A stretch of DNA of 64,000 bases from Naganishia liquefaciens. Its lineage: Eukaryota; Basidiomycota; Tremellomycetes; Filobasidiales; Filobasidiaceae. This document shows positions 26,603 through 35,908 of the stretch, piece by piece. A program made the translations under genes and the position numbers. The notes under the pieces are model-generated. The model was not told where the DNA came from. It made no database searches and was given only the letters and a program-made list of their open reading frames with translations. The DNA lies in the NCBI GenBank assembly GCA_013423385.1, contig BLZA01000032.1, positions 310,001-374,000 on the forward strand. The letters run 5' to 3'. Each line of letters starts with the position of its first letter. Position 1 is the stretch's first letter.

Positions 26603-26978
26603 GCGACTCGAGGGATGATATGGAGCCCAGCTTCTGGGATGTCGGAAATCAGCTCGAAGTAGAGATGGATATGGTTGAACGATGTTCTACCTGGGGCTTG
26701 TCGATCACTGTTGACGATATGAAGTTGCACGTGTCTGTTTCCGCACACGACATCTGCGCGACCGAGTTAGCCACCATAATTTCTCCTCGCCGCACCGCTA
26801 GAAAGAATCGATGAGAGGTACAGTAACAATCCCCTTTACACTGCAACAATCCCTTCTAGGTTGCGATTTCTTTTGTTGAAGCCATACAACCAGGATGTCC
26901 ATTCTCAGCCGTCTCACAAAATCTACACCTTTTCCCGCCCCGCTTCTAACACGATGATAAATCTTCCCATTTCTGCAT
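26603..26978. promoter_or_regulatory. kinesin promoter / ARP6 3' flank
   Basis: A 376-base gap between two leftward genes. It must include the kinesin promoter and the ARP6 3' end. No gene or clear motif is seen. Confidence 0.4.
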
Positions 26979-28837
26979 CTATTCCGGAGCGAATCGCTTT
27001 CTCCATGCATCGCTGCCGTACTCTTTGTATTCCGCAACGGTCAGAGGATACCGCTCGAGGTAATCAGGGGTTGCCGCCAGATCCGAAGCTGCATCGAACG
27101 CTTGCGTGACGCTGAGGGGAGCATTCAGCGAGGTCGTCTACACGATTGTAAACCTGTACGTACCCATTCGCCTCGAAAATACCGACCTCGTATTCCATTG
27201 GGCATAACATTCGCAGTTCGTTGTCCCTAACGATGCATGATCAACGTTTTCCTTTCCAAAGACCGCCAGAGCTTACAGACGTTCCCCAAGATTTTCCGTC
27301 AAGGCAAGTCCGCCCATGAAACCAATGTTGGCCCAGAACAGCCCTTGCTCATCCTCTGGCATCAGTCCGATCACGTATGCGATGGTTTCGGCCAGGCCGA
27401 TTTGCTGCAGCCCTATCGATTGATTTTGGTCATCAGTCAATCACCTCTAACCGTGTCAAATACAGCCGCCTACCGATATCGGACGGATGAAAAAGGATCT
27501 CCGGGATCGAGTACCGCTCGGCGTTCAGCGTCAGCACCTGTGACTGCCCGCCCGCTTCAATCTCAGCCATTTCTTCTCTTGAGAGAACCCTCCCTCGCAT
27601 ATTGCCAGAGGTGTAGTCTGGTAGGGCGTATTGCTGGACGATCGGGTTCTGTGCGGTCGCCAGTCTGTTGAAGGCACATTCAACTCACATTAGCTATAAC
27701 ACGAGCGATAGCCCTACTTGCTTAAAGCCGCATCCTTTCTGATATCCAAAGCTGCATAGCAGCAGTCCTCTCTAATTTGATTGACCACATGTGTCTCGTT
27801 TGACAGGTCAAACTGCCGCTGTGATAAAACCTGTTTCAGACGATTCGTTAAAAGCTTGCCGCCGACGTCGATCCTGCGGGCCTCAGTATCAGTCACAGCC
27901 CTTCCGTAGAACGCATTCTTTCGTACCGCCTGACATGTGCATGATCAACTTTGCCGTCAATAACGGGAATGACATGCGTAAATGAATGACCCGCATCAAC
28001 GACTATCATTCTGGCGGGATTAGGAAGGTCGCCCGCCTCGAAGAGGTTGCTGTGAGTCAAGACGGCAGCAGCTATACGGGCACGACGAGGACAAGAAATG
28101 TACGGAGAGGACAGGATGCAGCAGTCAGAACCATTGTATATTGACTCTTAATGTATGACAAATGTGTACAACGGGTCTCATACAAGAGAAACGAGACAAG
28201 AGGAAAAGTAATTAGAACGGACTTACGTGTGCAGCGATAGCAACTGGCAAACTCCCATTCTTCAAATATCATCTGGTCATAAGTGCTTGCAACATTTGGT
28301 GGGTTGAGATAGGGCTCTGTAACCAAAAGAGAGGTTTCCAGCGGTTTGACCTGAGGCGCCATGCCGACTAAGCCGTGATGTTGACAGCAAACGAAAATGG
28401 GCTGACCTCCAGCTTGTCAAAAACATGATCCCAGATGGTTCTCTGACAGTCCCACGACGTGAGGATGCCCTGAGAAGGGGTTATCTACGCGTCCGCGAAA
28501 TCAGGCCTCAACCTACCCGCTCAAACGGCGACCGGAACACCAATCCGCCAAAATCCTTACAGTCGTCCAATTCATCCGCGATGTAGGTGATTTTGTTCTT
28601 GGCGCTGCGAACAATGGTATTGGGAATGATTGACACCTCGTACCGAGTATTAAGCTGCGCCTCGATGCGCTCCCTGTCAATACGGTGAAGCTTCGAGGTT
28701 CGGGTGCCCTTGGCGCGAGTAGCGGCAGCCGACAGCCTGGCACGTGTTACATCCTTGTCGTGGTCTGTCTCGACAAAGCCAGCTTTAATGGTCGAAGCAC
28801 CGTTGTCAAGCACAAAAATTGAGCTGATTTGCGACAT
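26979..28837 (-). CDS. ARP6: actin-related protein 6 (SWR1/SRCAP complex)
   Basis: ARP6 is a nuclear actin-related protein of the SWR1-type remodeller that deposits H2A.Z. The spliced protein opens [20 protein letters not shown] (phosphate-1 loop region). It continues with [22 protein letters not shown]-like [63 protein letters not shown] (phosphate-2), [53 protein letters not shown] and [17 protein letters not shown], and ends near [15 protein letters not shown]. This order matches metazoan ACTR6 throughout (for example [12 protein letters not shown] and THVINQVKEDVCYV). A charged insert, [20 protein letters not shown], follows the first strand. Several introns are present. ATG 28837 fits the family start; an upstream GTG extension is not needed. 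Confidence 0.93.
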
Positions 28838-29049
28838 CCTGCGCGGGGGCCGGCTTCTTCGGAATGAATCCGGTCTATGCAAAAGAACATGTTAGTTCAG
28901 GTATTTTGAGCATACTCAACGGGTGTAGATGTGGTATGTCGATCAGAAGTGTACGTTATAATCTGCGCCAACCCTTGACCACTCCAAAGAGTAGGCGACG
29001 CATCCAAAAGGGACGCATCGCACCAGCCAAGGGCGGAAAGGCTAAGCAA

Positions 29050-29529
29050 CAGCCTTCTAGTTGATTTGATTGAAAGATACGTGTCATCTTGAAGAAGATA
29101 GGAGAAGATGGGAATGAAAAGGTAAATAGGCGACGAGACTCACCTCAGCACATTTCAAGTCGTTGATGGCGGAGACGAGACGCGATCCGCAGGGAGTCAA
29201 TCTGCAATGCGAGTTCCAGACTCGTGATCACGAGACGTCGGCTTGGGCTTGCAGGATCAGGATGTCTGGATGAGATCTTGAGGACTCTGCACGAGTCGAG
29301 CGTACCACGACCGAAAGCCAGAGTGCAACGCGAGAATTCCCAGCCAAGCGCCGCTTTTTCTTACGCCCAGCACAGCTCCCAGCATGTCTGTCAATCGAGT
29401 CCAATCGGCCGCCGGGGAGGTACTCGTCATCTCGCTCAGTGACGTCACAGCGTGTAGCCGGGCATGGGCTTTGGGATGGGCATCCGGTGCGACGTTGTTC
29501 ATAAACGCAGCAAATGTGCGGTATAGCAT
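29050..29529 (-). CDS. possible small gene, unrecognised
   Basis: Weakly supported. The minus strand carries an open frame with in-frame ATGs at 29529 and 29430. It includes DWTRLTDMLGAVLGVRKSG and AWLGILALHSGFRSWYARLV, a mildly hydrophobic segment that could enter a membrane, before a stop at 29256. About 60 bases further, a stretch reading LTPCGSRLVSAINDLKCAE is bounded by a CAG acceptor and a perfect GAG/GTGAGT donor, and a later AG would add KAVA and a stop near 29050. The parts look protein-like, but I could not join them in one frame with good splice sites. It may be one spliced gene, two pieces of noise, or the shadow of a transcript on the other strand. Confidence 0.3.
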
Positions 29530-29574
29530 CAAGGCTTGCAGCCATCGATACAACGCTCACGAGAAGAACGCATC

Positions 29575-30440
29575 ATGTCTACTACCGCACGAGACCCCGC
29601 GCCGAATGCCACCCGGCAAAGACAGAGTTTCAAGAACGAAGCTTCCTCAAGCGATGCACCGTGAGTCGTTGTCCTGTCAAGCATTTCGCGACAGCTAATC
29701 AAACCCCTTTCTCAGTGCCTCGCTGTCCGCGGACCCCAATAAGAAGGTTCCTCGAGCCGAGCCCAGGATCAAGCCGCCGTTCGCCAACACCTCGATGAAC
29801 AAGTTGTGAGTCCGCAACGGTCCTAGTCTGACACACGCTCATTCCTTTGATTTGCAGTATGACCTATCTGGTGTTCGGGGTCATTGCCGTCTCCTCTTTC
29901 TACATTTGGAGGGTCACCGTCTGGGCGCGGGATGCTGGAGGTTACTGGGCGCTCATCACAGGAAGCGGAGCAGCTGCCAAGGGCGCAGCAAGCGCTGCAG
30001 CATCAGCAAGCAGCGCTGCAGCCGCAGCCGCTGCCATGACCGCTACCACTTCTTCCGGATCCGTGAGTCTCTCCCTGCCTGCTCGATGCATCGCATGTAT
30101 TAACCCCTTTTCCCTGCTCCAGAAGACCGCCCGAACCGCCGCAGCCGGAAAGAAGGCCGCTAGTAGCACCGCCGGAGCGCCCGCTGATGTCCAAGCTCAA
30201 ATCTTCTCCCTCGCGACCGCGCTCGGTGTCCCGCTTGCCAGTCTCTCTGATGCCATCCGCCCATTGATCGACCCGACTGTGCCAAACCCTGTGGAAGAGG
30301 TCAAGCGGCTGAGGGAACAGCTCGAGTTGACCAAGAATCTGCATGAGCAGCAGGTCCATCAGAAGGAGGAGGCGATCGAGGAGGAGCAGATCAAGAAGCC
30401 TGGTGTGCTTGATTTGATCGAGGAGGCGTTCTTGGATTAG
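29575..30440 (+). CDS. uncharacterised single-pass membrane protein, Ala-rich
   Basis: I do not recognise the family. Three introns are well defined: exon 1 from ATG 29575 ends at GTGAGT after about 28 codons, exon 2 ends at GTGAGT after MNK, and a third intron follows TTSSGS near 30060. The protein (about 230 residues) has a polar, Arg/Pro-rich N terminus (RAEPRIKPPFANTSMNKF), one strong membrane segment at about residues 60-82 (MTYLVFGVIAVSSFYIWRVT), and a run of about 40 residues of Ala/Ser. A predicted helical C-terminal region has ADVQAQIFSLATALGVPLAS, VEEVKRLREQLELTKNLHEQ and an acidic end, LIEEAFLD. Basic residues before the membrane span and the coiled-coil tail suggest an organelle membrane protein with a cytosolic or matrix tail; this is inference. 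Confidence 0.8.
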
Positions 30441-31090
30441 ACGGGAATCGCGGGGAGTGAAATGATGTTCATAATGCCAGCCGATATGCGATCAAAGATG
30501 TCGCAAAGCAAATGCCCAAGCCTCGTTCTGGGCTGTGAAATGATGCGAAGACGCTTGAGCGGAAATCTCAACATATTGGGTCCTGTTACTACCTGACATG
30601 GCTTCAATTGTTGCATTCATGATCATATTGACCGAGGCCAGCCTTTCGTCATTCAGTCAGATAAGATAACCAGAAAGCGATACGTGAAATCAGGTAGATC
30701 CCCAGAGTTGGCCAGGATGACTTTTTCTCGAGCGATGCAAAAGTAATTGCCTGTTACCTCATTCGATCTATTTTCCGGCTTGAAGCCCGTCCACCCCACT
30801 AGCGCAAAGGTCTCAGTTTGCGCTTCTGCTTCACCCACTCAGCCAGAGTCCCCGCCCGCCCATTCCAAGCCAGGCATGGCTCAGCCTAGTGCCAATTCCC
30901 ACAATCCCACGACGCTCCCGGGCTGCTGCGCCGTGCGGCGGAACGACCGAACGGTGGTGCCGAGGGATCCCAGGAAGCGCGATCGTGAACGACTCGACGC
31001 AGATTCTCACCGTCGTTGCGGTTGTCAAAGGCTTCTTTTCGCTCGCCCTCACGCCCTAGATTCCTTCGTCAAGACGTCAACTTTGCAGAG
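30441..31090. other. intergenic, RPL31 promoter and leader
   Basis: 650 bases between same-strand genes. The last part, just before the RPL31 start, is pyrimidine-rich and is probably a transcribed leader. Two short ATGATG-type C-box look-alikes (30457 and 30539) lack a matching terminal stem, so no RNA gene is called. Confidence 0.45.
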
Positions 31091-31954
31091 ATGGTGAGAC
31101 TAGGCTGTTGAAGTGTGCATGGGGGAATGGAAATGCTGATCTTGCTTGCTTAGGCTCCTACCGACAAGAAGGTTAGTGTTGTGGAGTTTGGTCGTTTGCG
31201 GGAGATTGGAGAATGTGTTGGGACATCAGATCGGGAGCATGGCAGCGGAGAAGGTTGGGCATGATTTGCGGAGATGGAACGTCGGAAAACGCCCTCCGAC
31301 AAATGGACATGCGCTGACGGGACACACGGAGAACATCGCTCTGGGATGAGGATACGCAGCGGGAGTGCGAGGGATACGCTCGACGAACGGGAGAAGCGGA
31401 AGACGAGGTGGTGCAGAGGAAGATGGAGGACGGCGAGGAAATTTGCATCGGCCGATGCTGACAGGACCCTGCTTTATCAGACCAAGACCCGATCCGCGTT
31501 GAAGGATGTCGTGACCCGGGAGTACACCATCCACCTTCACAAGAGGGTGCACGGTGCCTCTTTCAAGAAGAGTAAGCAGGCCTCTCAGCGATCTCGCCCA
31601 TGCGCGCGAATTAAACGGAATCGCATCTGCCAGGGGCTCCCAAGGCCGTCAAGTCCATCGTCGAGTTTGCTCAAAAGTCGATGGGCGTCAAGGACGTGCG
31701 CATCAGCCCTCCCTTGAACCAGGCCATCTGGGCCCGAGGTGTCCGATCGCCCCCCAACCGAGTCCGAGTCAGGCTCGAGAGGAAGCGAAACGACGACGAG
31801 AACGCCAAGGAGAAGCTCTACGTTTTGGCCAGCTACGTCGAGGGTATCACTGACTTCAGCGTGAGTATCGAGGAGGACTTGGGGGGCTTGCATGGTGCTG
31901 ATGTCAACTTTGCAGGGTCTCGAGACCACCGTCATTGAGGCCGACGAGGAATAA
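31091..31954 (+). CDS. RPL31: 60S ribosomal protein eL31
   Basis: A eukaryote-specific large-subunit ribosomal protein near the exit tunnel. The gene structure is unusual but clean. Exon 1 contributes only the ATG (31091-31093) and is followed at once by a GT intron. Exon 2 (31154-31171) is 18 bases, encoding APTDKK. A 309-base intron (31172-31480) follows. Exon 3 (31481-31571) begins [20 protein letters not shown]. Exon 4 (31634-31860) has [20 protein letters not shown], then [20 protein letters not shown]. The last exon (31916-31954) reads [12 protein letters not shown]. The spliced product matches eL31 along its whole length (human start [22 protein letters not shown]). The long second intron is far above the window's norm and could host a small RNA, but I found no convincing one. 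Confidence 0.95.
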
Positions 31955-32138
31955 GCTTATCGCTCCATACTGCATCAAAAAAAGTTGAAACGGTTGCGAC
32001 GCTAGGCTTGCTCTTCACCCACCCCCAGTCTGAGGGGCACCATGTACATTCCAGATACGATTGTATATGACATGGTTCTCTTTGGGCTTTTTTGGAGCAT
32101 AGATGTGTGGGGCGTGACAGAGGTCTCTGCCTTGATCG

Positions 32139-32819
32139 CTACATCGGACGCCCGTCGCGATGAATCTTTATCCGAAAGTCATCCTCGACGCCATGTGCAA
32201 ACTCTTTACGTATTTCCCAGCCATTCCCTAGCACGCCGCGTGTACCCATCAAGGCGGCATTCCAGAACGCGCCCCTCAACCTTCTCGGCAGCGAGTCAAG
32301 CAGCTCGTGGTCGACGGCATGCATGATCGGTTGATGCCTCGAGATGAGTTGCGCCTCATAGTCGAACGGAATGTGTAACAGCAGGGTTGGAATCCGCGAC
32401 CGATTGGCCTCGATCACCGCCGCCGGGCTGAATCCAGAACGCGAGCAAAGGAGCGCGACGATGGCGGTCTCCAGCGGATCCCCTGATATCGTGCCGCGGT
32501 TTTGTTGCCGTCCGAAACCGAAATCATGCTCCCGTCGTGCGACACCCTCCATCTCCCTTATCAACCGCGGGCCCGGCCGGGTCTTTTCCGCTTTACACTG
32601 CGCGAGCACGCGGATTCTTTGCGGGGGGTTTGCGTCGGGGGCCGTCATTGATGGGTTGGTATGGGGAAGATTCCACCACCCCTGGAGATCGATCCCGCCG
32701 TCTCCCTTGCCTCCGATGCGGTCGAGAGACATGCGAAGCTGTTCATTGAGGAGACGGAGGCAGTGAAGCTCGTATCCTGTGCCGAGAATGGTTGTGGGGA
32801 GTTTGCGAAGCGTGGACAT
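32139..32819 (-). CDS. RRG7: RRG7-like mitochondrial protein (restriction-endonuclease fold)
   Basis: A single-exon gene for 226 residues. It resembles RRG7 (DUF2034), a fungal mitochondrial protein required for respiratory growth with a PD-(D/E)XK nuclease-like fold. Visible features are ILGTGYELHCLRLLNEQLRM at the N terminus, then GKGDGGIDLQGWW, giving the catalytic-type aspartate in GGIDL, and IRVLAQCKAEK, giving the Q-x-K of the motif. RLIREMEGVARREHDF, VALLCSRSGFSPAAV and IPTLLLHIPF follow as in the family. The N terminus lacks an obvious long presequence. ATG 32819 is the first in frame. The apparent retention of D and QxK suggests nuclease activity remains possible, though activity of this family is not established to my knowledge. 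Confidence 0.8.
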   Translation of the reverse strand: MSTLRKLPTTILGTGYELHCLRLLNEQLRMSLDRIGGKGDGGIDLQGWWNLPHTNPSMTAPDANPPQRIRVLAQCKAEKTRPGPRLIREMEGVARREHDFGFGRQQNRGTISGDPLETAIVALLCSRSGFSPAAVIEANRSRIPTLLLHIPFDYEAQLISRHQPIMHAVDHELLDSLPRRLRGAFWNAALMGTRGVLGNGWEIRKEFAHGVEDDFRIKIHRDGRPM

Positions 32820-33523
32820 GGCGCGCTTTGCGGTGCGATGTGTTTGAGTTGGCCTCGGGGTCTATGGTCGGAGAGCGGTCGAAAGGTGGAGGGTGGATGG
32901 GGTGATGGTTTGCATGTCAGATATGATACTGACGCATGCTGTTGCGCTGATCAAGGGTGAATGGATGAAAGGATATCTCGTGCGCAGAAATGAGACATGG
33001 GTGCTAGTTGGACGGCGCGTCAGACGCGATCGACCTAAAGCCACGACGAGCGGTAGATTTCGGCACATGGCACAATGCAGATTCTCAAAGGGAACAGATC
33101 AACGATCAACGGGCTCTGGAAGCGGCCTGATGTATTGCGTGGACATTGAGTGTCGACTGGAAAGACAGGGGAAAGATGAAAACCATCCGTGCGCCTGATT
33201 GCACACCTTGCTGCACAGCCTCAATCCGGCGCAAAGGATCGCCATCAAGTGCTTTTGGATCATGCTCTCATCAAATTCACACCCACTCTCCAACCCCTGC
33301 AACTCGATGCGGTACAAATTTTCTTTGCCATTCCAGCTATTATTTTTTTTCTATCCCCGCGGCAAGCTGCAAGACCCAATAAAGGGCTCAGCTTGACGAT
33401 ATCACGCGACCCCGAGGCAACGAGAGGGATAAAAGCCGAGATGCGCGAGCCGAAACGAGCGAGTGTAAAACTTGACGCGAGACGTGAGGAAGTCGTGGTG
33501 ACGAGACTGAGCGCGAAAAACGC
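32820..33523. other. intergenic, RRG7 promoter / P1 3' flank
   Basis: 704 bases between two leftward genes. It holds the RRG7 promoter and the 3' region of the P1 gene. Short plus-strand frames look random. No RNA gene or repeat stands out. Confidence 0.45.
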
Positions 33524-34095
33524 TTAGTCGAAGAGACCGAAGCCCATGTCGTCGTCGGACCTGCAAGCAAGCGCGAAAGAAACCCCGAATCAGTGATATT
33601 GTTTCAAAACTCTTGCACCAAACCCTAATTAATACGCACTCCTCCTTGGCCTCCTCCTTCTTCTCCTCGGCCTTCTCCTCGGCAGCCGGGGCAGCACCAC
33701 CAGCGGCAGCGGCGGCACCAGCGGCGGGGGCGGCACCACCACCGGAACCGACGGCGGTGAGCATGGCCTTGACGTCCTTGCCGTCGAGGGCCTTGGCCAA
33801 GAGCGAGGCCCAGATGGGCTCGACTTCGACCTTGGCGGCGGAGGTGAGAGCAGTGATCTTGTCACCCTGTGTGTGAGAGAGAGATTCCGAGTAATGGTTA
33901 GTGAGGAGGGTTTCTCTCAAGTAAAAAGGGAGAAGCCCGTGGACGTACGGTGATCTCAACACCCTCGTCGGCCAAAATTAGAGCGGCGTAGGTAGCAGCA
34001 AGCTCGGCGGTGTTAGACTGCATGACGGGACAGGATCAGCGGGGTGATGAGGATGTTGACGCGAGAGAGAGAGAGATAGGGAGAGCGCGCACCAT
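33524..34095 (-). CDS. RPP1: 60S acidic ribosomal protein P1
   Basis: P1 pairs with P2 to form the ribosomal stalk that recruits elongation factors. The spliced protein reads [20 protein letters not shown], then [41 protein letters not shown], a glycine/alanine hinge ([20 protein letters not shown]), [10 protein letters not shown] and the universal stalk C terminus [11 protein letters not shown]. The last exon, behind a CAG acceptor at about 33562, supplies [11 protein letters not shown]. As in RPL31, the best model has a start codon (34095) followed directly by an intron (donor GTGCGC, pyrimidine-rich, acceptor ATGCAG) before SNTAEL. An alternative start is the ATG at 34023, which overlaps that acceptor and would add one Gln. 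Three introns in the preferred model. The gene diverges from RPL7. Confidence 0.95.
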
Positions 34096-34554
34096 CTTGA
34101 AAAGTTGGAGATGTAACGGTACGAGTCTACGGGTGTCGTTGCGGGCCAACAAGATGAGGTGGTGATGACCGCGAGTGGACGATGACCTTGGAGCGAGCGA
34201 CGAACGAACTGGCAGGACTGGGGGCATCGACGAGGGGAAGCAAGCAAGCACGGGAGCCGAGCGAGGTTGGGCAGGCAAGCGCGCGCTTGATTTGGAGTAC
34301 ACGCGCTTCTTCCCTCAAATCGCCGGGGGGCGCCCTCCACTAGCGCATCCCCTTCCCTTTCTCGCACGCGGCTTCCCTTTGCGCCCGTCGCCCTCGTTCC
34401 CGTTCCCGTTCCCGTTCCTGCTCCGCTCGCCCGCCATGCCATCTTGATCCTCTCCACCCCTCACCTCTTCCCTATCCCTTTACGAGCCTCGCCTTTGCCC
34501 ACCTCCCGACGTCGACGTTTCAAGGTCACTTCAACACCTCAAAAAAAAGAAGAG
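34096..34554. promoter_or_regulatory. divergent promoter of P1 and RPL7
   Basis: 459 bases between the start codons of two cytosolic ribosomal protein genes, so one region drives both. It contains a hexamer repeat and many GC-rich blocks. The last 50 bases before RPL7 are C/T-rich then A-rich, ending in an A-rich context before ATG. Confidence 0.65.
34395..34418. repeat. CGTTCC hexamer repeat, four copies
   Basis: Four head-to-tail copies of CGTTCC lie in the shared P1/RPL7 promoter. They may be a regulatory motif array or a simple microsatellite. Confidence 0.75.
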
Positions 34555-35908
34555 ATGGCTCCCTCCAACACTGAATCGGTCGCCGTTCCCGAGACTCTGC
34601 TCAAGAAGAGGAGGGTCAACGAGAAGACCCGGGAAGAGAAGCTTGCCAAGGCCGCTGAAGCCAAGAAGGTGAGTTGAGAGCACGGTTCCTTATCAAGGGA
34701 AGGCTTTTGGGACGGGACTTGGGGAGGGAACGGGGAACGGGATGTGCTCGCGCTTGGATGATGCATAAATTTTCAGGCAATCGCCTCTGTCGACTAGTCT
34801 CATAGGCGTCGCAACCTCGGACAATGTTGTCGAACGTTAACCATCTTTCGGGACTGAACAAAGCGCGAGCGTGGAGCGAGTTGGGGAACGAGGGTGAAGT
34901 CACATTTTCTCATGACCGTGTACTGAATCTCTCTTCCGCCAGGCACGACAAGCCGCCCGAAAGGTCATCTTCAAGCGAGCCGACGAGTATGTCAAGGAGT
35001 ACTTGGACCGTGAAAAGGAGGAGATCCGATTGAGGCGAGAGGCCCGAAAGACCGGTGACTACTACGTCCCCGCCCAGCCCAAGGTCTACTTTGTTATCCG
35101 AATCAAGGGGTGAGTGTCCGCCTTGCCCTTGCTTGCCTTTCCACGCATCTTACCTTCCCCCCTCCCTTCCTCGCAGTATCTCCAAGATCGCTCCCAAGCC
35201 CCGAAAGATCCTGCAACTCCTCCGATTGTTGCAGATCAACAACGGTGTCTTTGTTCGAGTCACCAAGGCCACCGAGCAGATGCTTCGTCTCGTCGGACCA
35301 TACGTCACCTACGGGTGAGTAGTCGTCCGGTCTGCGCTGTTTGCAAAAACGCCAGGCAGAGAGCTGATTACATCTTGGCTGGGGATTTTTTCCATTTTTC
35401 CGTTCGTTCGTGATCGTCTCGTCTTGCAAAAAAAAAAACTTTGCATTTCTCGACGCTTCCGACTCGCGCGCGAATGGCCCTCCTCTTCCTCGATTCTTTC
35501 CCTTTCTCTAGTGAACCCAACTTGAAGGCCATCAAGGAGCTCGTCTACAAGCGAGGATACGCCAAGGTCGACGGTCAGCGAATCCCCATTACCGACAACT
35601 CGATCATCGAGAAGAAGCTCGGCAAGCAGGGTATCATCTGTACGTCGGCCCCGCGCACCTTTTGTCATGTTGGGCCAATTCGGTAACCCTTTTCCTTCCC
35701 CCCGCCCCTTCCAGGCATGGAGGACCTCGTCCACGAGCTCGCCACCTGCGGACCCAACTTCAAGCAGGCCACCACCTTCTTGTGGCCCTTCAAGCTCTCC
35801 AACCCCAACGGCGGCTGGAGGCCCCGAAAGTTCATCGGCTACGTCGAGGGCGGTGATGCCGGAAACCGAGAGCAGGCCATCTCGCAGCTCATCCACCAGA
35901 TGTGCTAA
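34555..35908 (+). CDS. RPL7: 60S ribosomal protein uL30 (RPL7)
   Basis: A large-subunit ribosomal protein of the L30/L7 family. Exon 1 (34555-34668) has [20 protein letters not shown] and basic [17 protein letters not shown]. Exon 2 starts [20 protein letters not shown] and contains [17 protein letters not shown]. Exon 3 reads [20 protein letters not shown] and [20 protein letters not shown], then PYVTYG. Exon 4 starts with [20 protein letters not shown], and exon 5 has [20 protein letters not shown] and ends [10 protein letters not shown]. Introns are 34669-34942 (274 bases), 35110-35176, 35315-35511 and 35640-35714. The length and motifs match RPL7 throughout. Intron 1 holds a candidate C/D snoRNA (34747-34869). 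Synthesis is probably co-regulated with P1 through the shared promoter. Confidence 0.97.
34747..34869 (+). ncRNA. candidate box C/D snoRNA inside RPL7 intron 1
   Basis: A perfect nine-base-pair terminal stem, CTCGCGCTT (34747-34755) with AAGCGCGAG (34861-34869), brackets a C box ATGATGC (34758-34764, six of seven to RUGAUGA) and a D box CTGA (34854-34857). The bases just before the D box, TTAACCATCTTTCGGGA, are complementary to CCCGAAAGATGGT, recalled from conserved large-subunit rRNA. By the D-plus-five rule the paired target is the G of CCCGAAAG, equivalent to yeast 25S Gm805 and human 28S Gm1509. Budding-yeast RPL7A and RPL7B introns host snR39 and snR59, which methylate A807 two bases away. 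Internal C'/D' boxes are not clear. The class is well supported; the exact target needs the host's own rRNA. Confidence 0.85.

Noticed and set aside
30457-30600. C/D snoRNA in the RPL31 upstream region (ATGATGC ... CTGA)
   Set aside because: Boxes are present but the flanks do not pair and the spacer is short.
31261-31461. C/D snoRNA in RPL31 intron 2
   Set aside because: C-box-like ATGATTT and GGGATGA can be paired with CTGA motifs, but no terminal stem forms and no guide matches rRNA that I recall.
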